NCBI GenBank assembly: GCA_963819385.1
Contig: CAWFVV010000002.1
Location: 806,001 to 870,000, forward strand
Reading direction: 5' to 3'
DNA length: 64,000 nucleotides
From: JAVDCA01 sp963819385
GTDB taxonomy: Bacteria; Pseudomonadota; Alphaproteobacteria; Rhizobiales; Xanthobacteraceae
Of this stretch, positions 34,521 through 42,214 are shown in pieces. The notes under the pieces were generated by a model, which worked only from the letters and a program-made list of their open reading frames with translations, made no database searches and had not been told where the DNA came from. Each line of letters opens with the position of its first letter. Position 1 is the first letter of the stretch. The position numbers and the translations under genes were made by a program.

Positions 34521-35375
34521 CTACTTCTTCTTCTGGGTCGCGTCGTCATTCGCCGGGCTCGAGCCGCCGAAGAGCAATCGGCTCGGATTGCGGTCGATGT
34601 TGCGCACCATCTTGTCGACCTCGGCGAGCGTGCGCCGGCCGTCGACTGCGAGCGCCTCCCATTGGCGCAGGCCGTTGTTGGAGAAGCGCGCGAGCCCGGT
34701 CGAGATCTCTCCGATGTGCGCGTCGAGGTGCTCGGCCGCGACCTTGATGGCGCGCGCCGCCTGCGCGATGTCGCCGGGCTGCGTCTCGGTGCCGAGCAGG
34801 CCCTCGGCGCCCGCCAGGATATGGTCGATGCGCTGCGAGTTGGTGGCGAGCGTCTGCGAGAACACCTCGACGTTCTTGAGCGAGGTCTTGAGCACCGTCT
34901 CGTTGTCGGCGACCAGCGCGTCGATCCGGCGCATCGCCTCGCGCGCCGCCTGCGTCACGTCCTGCGCGCCGGCGGCGTCGACTTTCAGCGTCGGCGGATT
35001 GCCGGCGAGCAGCGGCGCGTCGCCCGATCCGCCGCGCAACGAGATCGATGCCAGACCGGTCACGCCCTGATATTCGAGCGACACCGCCGTATCGGCGCGC
35101 ACGGCGACCGACTTGTTGATCGAGACCATGGCGACCACCGACCGCGGCGACGCGGGATCGAGCGTGAGGCCTGAGACCTCGCCGACGCGGATTCCGTTGA
35201 ACAGCACGGCGGCGCCGGTGTTCAGGCCGGAGACCGATCCGTCGAACACGATGCGATAGCTCGCGCGCGCGCCGGAGCCGCCGACCGTGCTGAACCAGTA
35301 GACGAACCCGAATCCGCCGATGATCACGGCCAGCGTGAACAGGCCGATCAGCACGTAGTTGGCTCGCGTCTCCAT
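34521..35375 (-). CDS. mlaD: MlaD/MCE domain protein of a phospholipid ABC transporter
   Basis: A 284-residue protein with one N-terminal TM helix (YVLIGLFTLAVIIGGFGFVYW), an MCE domain (SYRIVFDGSVSGLNTGAAVLFNGIRVGEV in two parts, YQGVTGLASISLRGG) and a long helical C-terminal tail that in this family forms a hexameric tunnel. It is the periplasmic substrate-binding subunit of the Mla system that moves phospholipids between membranes. GAAGGAGACAGGC precedes the ATG. It is the third gene after mlaE and mlaF, separated from mlaF by a 95-base gap holding a palindromic repeat. Confidence 0.92.
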   Translation of the reverse strand: METRANYVLIGLFTLAVIIGGFGFVYWFSTVGGSGARASYRIVFDGSVSGLNTGAAVLFNGIRVGEVSGLTLDPASPRSVVAMVSINKSVAVRADTAVSLEYQGVTGLASISLRGGSGDAPLLAGNPPTLKVDAAGAQDVTQAAREAMRRIDALVADNETVLKTSLKNVEVFSQTLATNSQRIDHILAGAEGLLGTETQPGDIAQAARAIKVAAEHLDAHIGEISTGLARFSNNGLRQWEALAVDGRRTLAEVDKMVRNIDRNPSRLLFGGSSPANDDATQKKK

Positions 35376-35391
35376 TGCCTGTCTCCTTCTA

Positions 35392-35464
35392 GAGCATGAT
35401 CCCGAAAAAGCCCGCCCCGGACTTGATACGGGGTGGGGACCGGTTTTCGGACCAGATCATGCTC
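35392..35464. repeat. GAGCATGATC palindromic element between mlaF and mlaD
   Basis: Arms GAGCATGATC (35392-35401) and GATCATGCTC (35455-35464) are perfect inverted repeats. The interior CCCCGGACTTGATACGGGGTGG and CGGTTTTCGG match the interior of the GCGCATATCC elements at 54645 and 44683, so this is a related subfamily with different ends. It fills nearly all of the space between mlaF and mlaD and could form a long mRNA hairpin that affects mlaD expression. Confidence 0.85.
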
Positions 35465-35470
35465 AAACGA

Positions 35471-36271
35471 TTACGCCGCCTGCGCGCCGCCGACGCGCGA
35501 GCGTTTTCCATGAAAATACGATTTCACCCAGGGGTGCTCCGAGGCAAGCATCGCCGCGATCGGCCCGGCCGTGATCACCCGCCCCTCGGCGAGCACGGCG
35601 ATGCGGTCGCAGACCGTGTGCAGGCTGTCGAGATCGTGGGTCACCATGAAGACCGTGAGCCCGAGCGTGCGCTGGAGCGTGCGGATGAGGTCGTCGAACT
35701 CGCCGGCGCCGATCGGGTCGAGCCCCGAGGTCGGCTCGTCGAGAAACACGATGTCGGGGTCGAGCGCGAGCGCGCGCGCGAGCGCGACGCGCTTGGTCAT
35801 GCCGCCGGAGAGCTCTGACGGGTACTTGTCGCATACGTCGGGCGCGAGCCCGACCATCTCGAGCTTGGCGAGCGCGACCTCGTCGAGCAGGCGCTTGGAG
35901 ACGCGCAGATACTCGCGGATGGGAAACTGCACGTTCTGCCGCACCGTGAGCGAGGAGAACAGCGCGCCCTGCTGAAAGAGGATGCCCCAGCGCCGCTCGA
36001 CGCGCCGCCGCGCGGCGGCCGAAGCCGCGCCGAGATCGACGCCGTCGACCTCGATCAGCCCCGCCCGCCTCGGCACGAGGCCGATGATGGTGCGCATGAG
36101 CACCGACTTGCCGGCGCCGGACGCACCGACGAAACCGAGGATCTCGCCGCGCCGCACGTCGAGGCAGAGGCGGTCGAGCACCGGCTTGCCGCCGAACTCG
36201 ACCACGAGGTCGCGCACCCGGATCACCGCGTCGTCGCCCGCCTCGCCGCCATTGCCCGCCGTCGCGCTCAT
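35471..36271 (-). CDS. mlaF: Mla-type ABC transporter ATPase
   Basis: The 266-residue ATPase has Walker A GASGAGKS near residue 50, a Q-loop FQQGALFSSLTV, the ABC signature LSGGMTKRVALARAL and Walker B IVFLDEPTSGLDP, followed by the switch His in VTHDLDS. The GMTKRVALARA form of the signature marks the MlaF/Ttg2A subfamily. It powers the MlaE-MlaD complex on the inner face of the membrane. It starts seven bases after the mlaE stop. Confidence 0.94.
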   Translation of the reverse strand: MSATAGNGGEAGDDAVIRVRDLVVEFGGKPVLDRLCLDVRRGEILGFVGASGAGKSVLMRTIIGLVPRRAGLIEVDGVDLGAASAAARRRVERRWGILFQQGALFSSLTVRQNVQFPIREYLRVSKRLLDEVALAKLEMVGLAPDVCDKYPSELSGGMTKRVALARALALDPDIVFLDEPTSGLDPIGAGEFDDLIRTLQRTLGLTVFMVTHDLDSLHTVCDRIAVLAEGRVITAGPIAAMLASEHPWVKSYFHGKRSRVGGAQAA

Positions 36272-36278
36272 GCGGCTC

Positions 36279-37493
36279 TCACACCCCGATCGCCGCGAAG
36301 AACATGGCGAGCACGCCGTCGAGCAGGATCACCAGGAAGATCGATTTCACCACCGAGTCGGTGGTCTTGCGGCCGAGCAACTCGGTGCTGCCCTTGACGG
36401 CGAGCCCCTGCACACCCGCGATGACGCCGATGATGAGGCCCATGAACGGCGCCTTGACCAGGCCGATCGCGAAATCGCCGAGCGAGATCGCGTCGCGCAT
36501 GCGCGTGATGAAGACGTCCGGGCTCATGCCGCCATACGCCCAGCACATCAGGCCGCCGCCATAGAGCGCCGCCATCGAGCCGAGGAAGGTGAGGCACGGC
36601 AGCGCGATGACGAGCGCGAGCACGCGCGGCAGCACGAGCACATCTACGGGATCGAACCCCATGGTGCGCAGCGCGTCGATCTCCTCGCGCATCTTCATCG
36701 AGCCGAGCTCCGCGGTGTAGGCCGAGCCCGAGCGGCCCGCCACCATGACGGCGACCATCAGCACGCCGACCTCGCGCAGCACCAGGATGCCGACCATGTC
36801 GACCACGTAGATGTCGGCGCCGAACTGGCGGAAATGAAACAGTCCCTGCTGGGCGAGGATCGCGCCGATCAGGAAGGTGATCAGCAGGATGATCGGCACG
36901 GCGCGCCAGCCGACGCGGTCGATCTGGTTCACCATCGAGGTGAAGCGGAAGCTGCGCGGATGCGCGACGGCGCGCCCAAGCGCCGCCGCGAGCACGCCGA
37001 TCATCGCCACCACGGCGACGATGTCGCGGCCGACCTGCACGACGGTGCGGCCCACCACTTCGAGCGACGCTGCGAGCATCACGCGGCGCGGCGTCGCCGC
37101 CTCTTCGCGGTTGACCTCCCCGGCCCTTGTCACCAGGGCGCGATAGGGCTCGGCGAGCCCGGTGACGCGCGCCTCCCCGCCTGCCGCCGCGATGGCGCGC
37201 AGCAGGCGCTCCAGCAGCCAGGCGCCGAAAGTGTCGAGGCGCTGCACGCGCGCCATGTCGATGTCGACGCCGTCGACGCGCGGATGGCGCGCGATCACGC
37301 GCTCGATCAGCCGCTCGAGCTCGCCGGCCCGCTCGGCCGTCCACAGCCCGCCAGCGCTGAGCGCCAGCCGGCCGCCATTGCTGGCGCTCTCGAGCAGCGG
37401 CTCGCCGTTCACGCCTGCGCTCCCGTGCGGTTCAACCACGCCGTGGCGCGCCGCGCGCGCCGTCGACACGCCCTTGCGGGCGGAAGATTTCAT
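36279..37493 (-). CDS. mlaE: Mla-type ABC permease with N-terminal STAS-like domain
   Basis: First gene of the operon. The 404-residue product has an N-terminal STAS-like domain (about residues 40-125, with VDIDMARVQRLDTFGAWLLE) fused to an MlaE permease with about five TM helices. Permease hallmarks are LREVGVLMVAVMVAGRSG, AELGSMKMREEIDALRTMG and VRSIFLV-like ends. In other bacteria the STAS part is a separate protein (MlaB), so this is the fused version usual in alphaproteobacteria. The first 40 residues are poorly conserved in character, so the start may be further in. Confidence 0.92.
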   Translation of the reverse strand: MKSSARKGVSTARAARHGVVEPHGSAGVNGEPLLESASNGGRLALSAGGLWTAERAGELERLIERVIARHPRVDGVDIDMARVQRLDTFGAWLLERLLRAIAAAGGEARVTGLAEPYRALVTRAGEVNREEAATPRRVMLAASLEVVGRTVVQVGRDIVAVVAMIGVLAAALGRAVAHPRSFRFTSMVNQIDRVGWRAVPIILLITFLIGAILAQQGLFHFRQFGADIYVVDMVGILVLREVGVLMVAVMVAGRSGSAYTAELGSMKMREEIDALRTMGFDPVDVLVLPRVLALVIALPCLTFLGSMAALYGGGLMCWAYGGMSPDVFITRMRDAISLGDFAIGLVKAPFMGLIIGVIAGVQGLAVKGSTELLGRKTTDSVVKSIFLVILLDGVLAMFFAAIGV

Positions 37494-37561
37494 TCACCAT
37501 AATCGTCCGCCACCATAGGCCCGCACGGGTTTCGCAATCCTTAAGCGCGCGTTAACCATCC

Positions 37562-38557
37562 ATGAAGGCCGCCCCCTCGCCGACCCTGCATGCCATGTCC
37601 GAACGCTGGCCGATCGCCGGCGCGTTCACGATCAGTCGCGGCTCCAAGACGCAAGCCGAGGTGGTGGTCGCCGAGGTAAGCGAGGGCGTATATCGCGGGC
37701 GCGGCGAATGTGTGCCCTACGCACGGTATGGTGAAACCGTCGAGGGCGTCCTTGCCACAATTTCGGCCCTGGCACCGCAGATCGCGGACGGCCTCGACCG
37801 CGCCGGGTTGCAGAGCGCCCTGCCGGCCGGCGCTGCCCGCAATGCGCTCGATTGCGCGCTGTGGGACCTCGCCGCGAAGCGCGCGGGCCGCCCGGCGCAC
37901 GTGCTCGCCGGCCTCGCGCCGCCGCGCGCCCTCGTCACCGCCTACACGATCTCGCTCGATGCGCCCGACGCGATGGCGGCGGCCGCCGCCAAGGCCTCGT
38001 CCCGCCCGCTCCTCAAGGTGAAGCTCGGCCGCGACGACGATCCGGCGCGCATCCGCGCCGTGCGAGCGGCCGCGCCGCGCGCCGAGCTGATCGTCGACGC
38101 CAACGAGGGCTGGACGCCCCAGAACCTCGCCGTGAACCTCGCGGCCTGCGCCGACGCGGGCGTCAGCTTGATCGAGCAGCCGCTCCCGGCCGACGGCGAC
38201 GCGGCGCTTTCCGGCCTCAGCCCCCCAGTTCCGATCTGCGCCGACGAGAGCGTGCACGACCGCGCTTCGCTGGCGCGCCTTGTCGGCAAGTATCAGGCGA
38301 TCAACCTCAAGCTCGACAAGACCGGCGGGCTGACCGAGGCGCTGGCGCTCGCCGCCGAGGCGCAGCGCCTCGGGTTCGCGTTGATGGTCGGCTGCATGAT
38401 CTCGACGTCGCTTGCGATCGCGCCCGCGCTTCTCGTCGCGCAGCAGGCGCGCGTCGTCGATCTCGACGGTGCGCTGCTGCTCGCGCGCGATCGCCCGCAT
38501 GGTCTGCACTACGGTGCCGCGCACGTGCATCCGGCCGCGCCGGATCTGTGGGGTTGA
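37562..38557 (+). CDS. Dipeptide epimerase of the enolase superfamily (L-Ala-D/L-Glu epimerase-like)
   Basis: The 331-residue product has the enolase-superfamily lysine LLKVKLGRDD, the metal ligands DANEGW, IEQPL and CADESV, and the second lysine AINLKLDKTGG. This set, with the late DLDGALLLA, fits the dipeptide epimerase branch that acts on L-Ala-D-Glu from murein recycling. It stands alone, divergent from mlaE by 68 bases. The N-terminus has a second Met at residue 12 which is an equally plausible start. Confidence 0.85.
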   Translation: MKAAPSPTLHAMSERWPIAGAFTISRGSKTQAEVVVAEVSEGVYRGRGECVPYARYGETVEGVLATISALAPQIADGLDRAGLQSALPAGAARNALDCALWDLAAKRAGRPAHVLAGLAPPRALVTAYTISLDAPDAMAAAAAKASSRPLLKVKLGRDDDPARIRAVRAAAPRAELIVDANEGWTPQNLAVNLAACADAGVSLIEQPLPADGDAALSGLSPPVPICADESVHDRASLARLVGKYQAINLKLDKTGGLTEALALAAEAQRLGFALMVGCMISTSLAIAPALLVAQQARVVDLDGALLLARDRPHGLHYGAAHVHPAAPDLWG

Positions 38558-38736
38558 ATTGACGTCGCGGCATGAGAATCGAATTACGCGCAATTTTATG
38601 GCCGCGAGGGCTCATCGGGCGTTCCGATTGTGACAAATCTTTTGCGGTTCCATTACGAAAATTGTCGCCATGCGAATTCGACGGTGTTAAGTTCGCGTAA
38701 AGAAGAGGCAACTTTGCGCTAAGGGGGAATAGCGGA

Positions 38737-39264
38737 ATGCGACAGAGAACGGTGCTCCTCGCCGCCGCCATCGCGGCACTGACATTCGGCTCGGCCAACG
38801 CGACGGTGCGTATCACCGACGACATGGGCGGGCTGATGACCGAATACGCCTCGCGCTTCGCCAACGTGCGCGAAAGTGGCGAGAAGGTCGTCATCGACGG
38901 GCCGTGCTTCTCGGCCTGCACCATGCTGCTCGGCATGCTGCCGCGTGAGCAGGTTTGTGTCACCCCCAATGCGGTGCTCGGCTTCCACGCTGCGTGGAAC
39001 TTCGACGAGACCGGCCACCGGGTGACGAGCGCGTCGGCGACGCACACATTGTATGACATCTACCCGGCGCGTGTGCGCAGCTGGATCGCCCGGCGCGGCG
39101 GGCTGTCGCCGCAGATGAAGTTGCTACGCGGCCGCGAGCTCGCCACGATGTATCCGATGTGCGGCGGCGGCGCGCGGCCGGCCGAAGCGGCGCGGGCGCA
39201 CCGTCGCGCCGGCCGTCCGGTCCGCAGCATCGAGTATTCAGCATCGGCGCGTTCCGCGCGCTGA
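38737..39264 (+). CDS. Exported ClpP-fold-like protein (COG3904 type)
   Basis: The 175-residue product has a signal peptide (MRQRTVLLAAAIAALTFGSANA) and a motif VVIDGPCFSACTMLLGMLP, where the Ser-Ala-Cys segment lies where ClpP-like enzymes carry the nucleophile, then NAVLGFHAAW with a His. This is the pattern of a small periplasmic ClpP-like family of unknown substrate. The last 30 residues (ARPAEAARAHRRAGRPV) are Arg/Ala-rich and out of character, so the 3' end may be altered by a frameshift. AAGGGGGAATAGCGG precedes the ATG, after an AT-rich promoter-like region. Confidence 0.72.
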   Translation: MRQRTVLLAAAIAALTFGSANATVRITDDMGGLMTEYASRFANVRESGEKVVIDGPCFSACTMLLGMLPREQVCVTPNAVLGFHAAWNFDETGHRVTSASATHTLYDIYPARVRSWIARRGGLSPQMKLLRGRELATMYPMCGGGARPAEAARAHRRAGRPVRSIEYSASARSAR

Positions 39265-39343
39265 TCGCGGCGCGCCAGCACGTCACCCTGCTTCCGCCCT
39301 GCGCGCGCTGAACAGAGCCGCGCAGGCGCGCGCCTGTGTGCCG

Positions 39344-40810
39344 TCACGCGTATCGCAGCAGCGCCATGAAGCCGAAATCCATGTGAAGCTGCTGGTGGCA
39401 GTGGAACAGCGTGTCGCCCGGGTTGTCGGCGACGAAATCCATCTCGACCTCCTGGAATCCGCCCAGCATCACGACATCCTTGATCACCCCCGCGGTCGGC
39501 TTGCCGCCCACCCGGGTGAGCTCGAAGCTGTGCCGGTGCAGGTGCAACGGGTGCACGTCGTCGCTGGCGTTGCGCAGCTTGAGCCGATAGCGGCGCCCCT
39601 GATGCAGCGTCACCATCGGCCGCATGGTGTCCATTGAAAAGGCCTGGCCGTTGAGCGTCCACCGGTTGAACCCGTGGTCGGCCGCGTTGTGTTTGACGAT
39701 GAGCATCTCGATCGTCTCGTCCGGAGTCGGCGCCGCGGCCGCGTTCCTCCCGAACACCGTGTAGTCCCACTTGTACGGCTTCGGCTTCACCCAGCGTGGC
39801 TTGCCGCTGCTTCCTGCATATTCGACCACGATGCCCATGCCATGCGCGCGATCGTCGTCCGCCGTGTCGCCCATGATCCACACGCCGGGGCGCTTCATCT
39901 CGACGATCGCCGAGATGCGCTCGGCGGTGCCGATCCACAGCATCGGCACCTCGGCCGGCGTCGGCACCGGGTTACCGTCGAGCGCAACCACGCGGAACGT
40001 ATGCCCGGGCAGCGCCAGGCTGCGGATCTCGGTCGCGCTCGCATTGAGCACGTGAAACAGCACGCGCTCGCCGGGCTTGACCCGGATCGGATCGCCGCTG
40101 CCGAGCATGCGCCCGTTGATGGCGAACAGGTCGTAGCCGACCTCGTAGCCCTTGGCCGTGCCTCTGGCTGCCTCGTCCGCCTTCCTGCCGATCTCCTGCA
40201 GCGCCTTGATCGGCTCGCCCACCAGCATGTCGGAAGGCATGTCGCCGCCCTGGCTGAACGTCGGCGCGAACTCCTTCATCACCAGGAAGACCTCGCGATC
40301 ATACGCGCCCGGATCGCTCTTCGGCTCGACGTAGAGCGGCCCGGCCTGGCCGTCATAGGTGCCGCGGCCGAGGTCGGCGCGCGGCACCACGTGCGTGTGA
40401 TAGAAGCGAAAGCCCGCGGGCTTCGGCACGAAGCTGATGCGGCGCATCGCGTGCGGCTCGATGTAGGGCGAGCCCTCCTCGGCGGCGCCGTCCACGTCGC
40501 TCGGGATCATCTGCCCGTGCCAATGCACGAGCTCGGGCCAGTCGGTATCGTTGTGCACGTCCACGACGACGCGCTTGCCCTCGGTCATCCGCAGCAAGGG
40601 ACCGGGAAACTGCCCGTTGTAGAGCGTGGTCGACACGATATGCGTCGGCGCGAGTTCGACCAGCCCGGTGGCGATGCGCAGCGTGTAATCGGCCTTTTCG
40701 TCCGCAGTGCGCGGCGGCGGCGCCGTCTGCGCCCAGGCCGGTAACGGGAGGGTGCCTGCCATCGCGGCAAGTCCGCCCATGCGCAACAGCGTGCGTCGGT
40801 CGACCGGCAT
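39344..40810 (-). CDS. Tat-exported multicopper oxidase
   Basis: A 488-residue laccase-type oxidase with all four copper motifs: HWHG near residue 108, FYHTHVV near 150, HPLHLHRHSF near 435 and FHCHQQLHMDFGFM near 472. The leader MPVDRRTLLRMGGLAAMAG has the twin-Arg signature, so it is folded with copper in the cytosol and exported by Tat. It would oxidise phenolics or metal ions with reduction of O2 to water. GAGGAGGGAACCG supports the start. It is followed 50 bases upstream by the MFS transporter gene on the same strand. Confidence 0.94.
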   Translation of the reverse strand: MPVDRRTLLRMGGLAAMAGTLPLPAWAQTAPPPRTADEKADYTLRIATGLVELAPTHIVSTTLYNGQFPGPLLRMTEGKRVVVDVHNDTDWPELVHWHGQMIPSDVDGAAEEGSPYIEPHAMRRISFVPKPAGFRFYHTHVVPRADLGRGTYDGQAGPLYVEPKSDPGAYDREVFLVMKEFAPTFSQGGDMPSDMLVGEPIKALQEIGRKADEAARGTAKGYEVGYDLFAINGRMLGSGDPIRVKPGERVLFHVLNASATEIRSLALPGHTFRVVALDGNPVPTPAEVPMLWIGTAERISAIVEMKRPGVWIMGDTADDDRAHGMGIVVEYAGSSGKPRWVKPKPYKWDYTVFGRNAAAAPTPDETIEMLIVKHNAADHGFNRWTLNGQAFSMDTMRPMVTLHQGRRYRLKLRNASDDVHPLHLHRHSFELTRVGGKPTAGVIKDVVMLGGFQEVEMDFVADNPGDTLFHCHQQLHMDFGFMALLRYA

Positions 40811-40857
40811 CGGTTCCCTCCTCGAAGCTCGCGTCGCCCCGCCATCCGGCGCATATG

Positions 40858-42015
40858 TCAGCCGCCACCAAGCGAGCCGCGCCTCCATCCGAACGCCGCC
40901 GCGGCAAGCAGGGTTCCGAGCGCCGCCGCCCCCGCCATGGCGCCATAGGCCAGGCTGCCATAGGCCCCGACCAGCACGCCCGACAGGCTCATCGCCCCCG
41001 CGAACACGAGGCCCTGCACGGCGACGAAGTCGCCCTGCGCGGTCGCGCCGCGCCCGGCCGGCACCGCCTGCGCCATGAAATGCATGGCGCCGAGATGCGT
41101 CGCCGCGAAGCTCAGCGCATGCAGGCATTGCAACAACGGCAGCGCCGCGGTCGGCGGATCGAATGCCATGACGCTCCAGCGGATGGCGCCGCCGACGCCG
41201 CCGAGCGCGATCATGCGGATCGGGCCGAGCGCGCCGACGATCCGCCCCGACAGCGCGAACAGCAGGACCTCGGCGACCACGCCCAATGCCCACAGGGCGC
41301 CGATCGCGGTTCCGCCGATCCCCCGCGCGCTCCACTGCAGCGTGGCGAAGCCGTAGAGCACGGCGTGGCTCGCCTGGATCAGGCTCGCGCCCAGCACGAC
41401 GGCCACGAAGGCCGGCGAACGCCAGAGCGACGCCTGCGTGCCGCGCGCATCCGCCGGCGCCGCAGCCTCCGGGGTCGACTGCGGTAGCGCGAGCGCGGCA
41501 GCCGCCGTCAGCGCGAGCGCTGCCGCCACCGCCCAGATCACGTCATGCGCGCCGAGCCGGGCCAGCAGCAGCCCGCCGCCGAGATTGGCGACGATGAAGG
41601 CCACCGAGCCCCACAGCCGCACCGGCCCGTAGCGCGGCATGCGGCCGCGCAGGCCGCGCAGCGCATAGGCGTCGCCGAGCGGCAGCACCGGCGCGACCAC
41701 GGTCGCGGCGAGCGCATAGGCGAGGAAGATCGCTGCAAATCCCGAGAGAAAGCCGACCAGCACGAAGCCCGCGACGCTCGCGAGCGCGGCCGCGACCAGC
41801 GCGCGCTGCAGCATGCCGAGGCGGTCGGCAAGCCGCGTCGACAGCGGCACCGCGACGACGCGCGCCACCAGCGGGGCGGCGAGCACGATGCCGATCTCGC
41901 GCGCGTCGAGCCCCTTGGCGGCGAGCCACGCCGGCATGAACGGCAGCGAGAGGCCCGTGTAGAGGAAGAACGCGCCGTAGAACGGCGAGACATGCAGCGC
42001 GAATCGGTCGGACAT
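40858..42015 (-). CDS. MFS transporter, HcaT/MFS_1-like
   Basis: A 385-residue permease with about 12 TM helices, for example FYGAFFLYTGLSLPFMPAWLA and GFLSGFAAIFLAYALAATVV. The loop STRLADRLGMLQRALV corresponds to the loop 2-3 signature, and PRYGPVRLWGSVAFIVANLG is typical of the phenylpropionate (HcaT) and nucleoside (NupG-like) branch. A start at 42015 removes a short basic extension. It lies upstream of the multicopper oxidase gene in the same direction, so the two may form an operon, perhaps for aromatic compounds. Confidence 0.85.
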   Translation of the reverse strand: MSDRFALHVSPFYGAFFLYTGLSLPFMPAWLAAKGLDAREIGIVLAAPLVARVVAVPLSTRLADRLGMLQRALVAAALASVAGFVLVGFLSGFAAIFLAYALAATVVAPVLPLGDAYALRGLRGRMPRYGPVRLWGSVAFIVANLGGGLLLARLGAHDVIWAVAAALALTAAAALALPQSTPEAAAPADARGTQASLWRSPAFVAVVLGASLIQASHAVLYGFATLQWSARGIGGTAIGALWALGVVAEVLLFALSGRIVGALGPIRMIALGGVGGAIRWSVMAFDPPTAALPLLQCLHALSFAATHLGAMHFMAQAVPAGRGATAQGDFVAVQGLVFAGAMSLSGVLVGAYGSLAYGAMAGAAALGTLLAAAAFGWRRGSLGGG

Positions 42016-42214
42016 CAATTCCGCTCTCGCCCTCCGCAACCCCAGCCGGTAGAAGCGGTTACCAACTCACCCGTGCGGCCGCACAACCGTAGGTGAAACG
42101 ACGCACGCCGCGAATCCGTGGAAACGGGCACGCCGGAGACGTACAGGCCATCAAAGACGTTGCACTGGGTAATCGATCGTGCTGATTCCTCAAAGAGAGC
42201 CTTGTGATTTGCCG

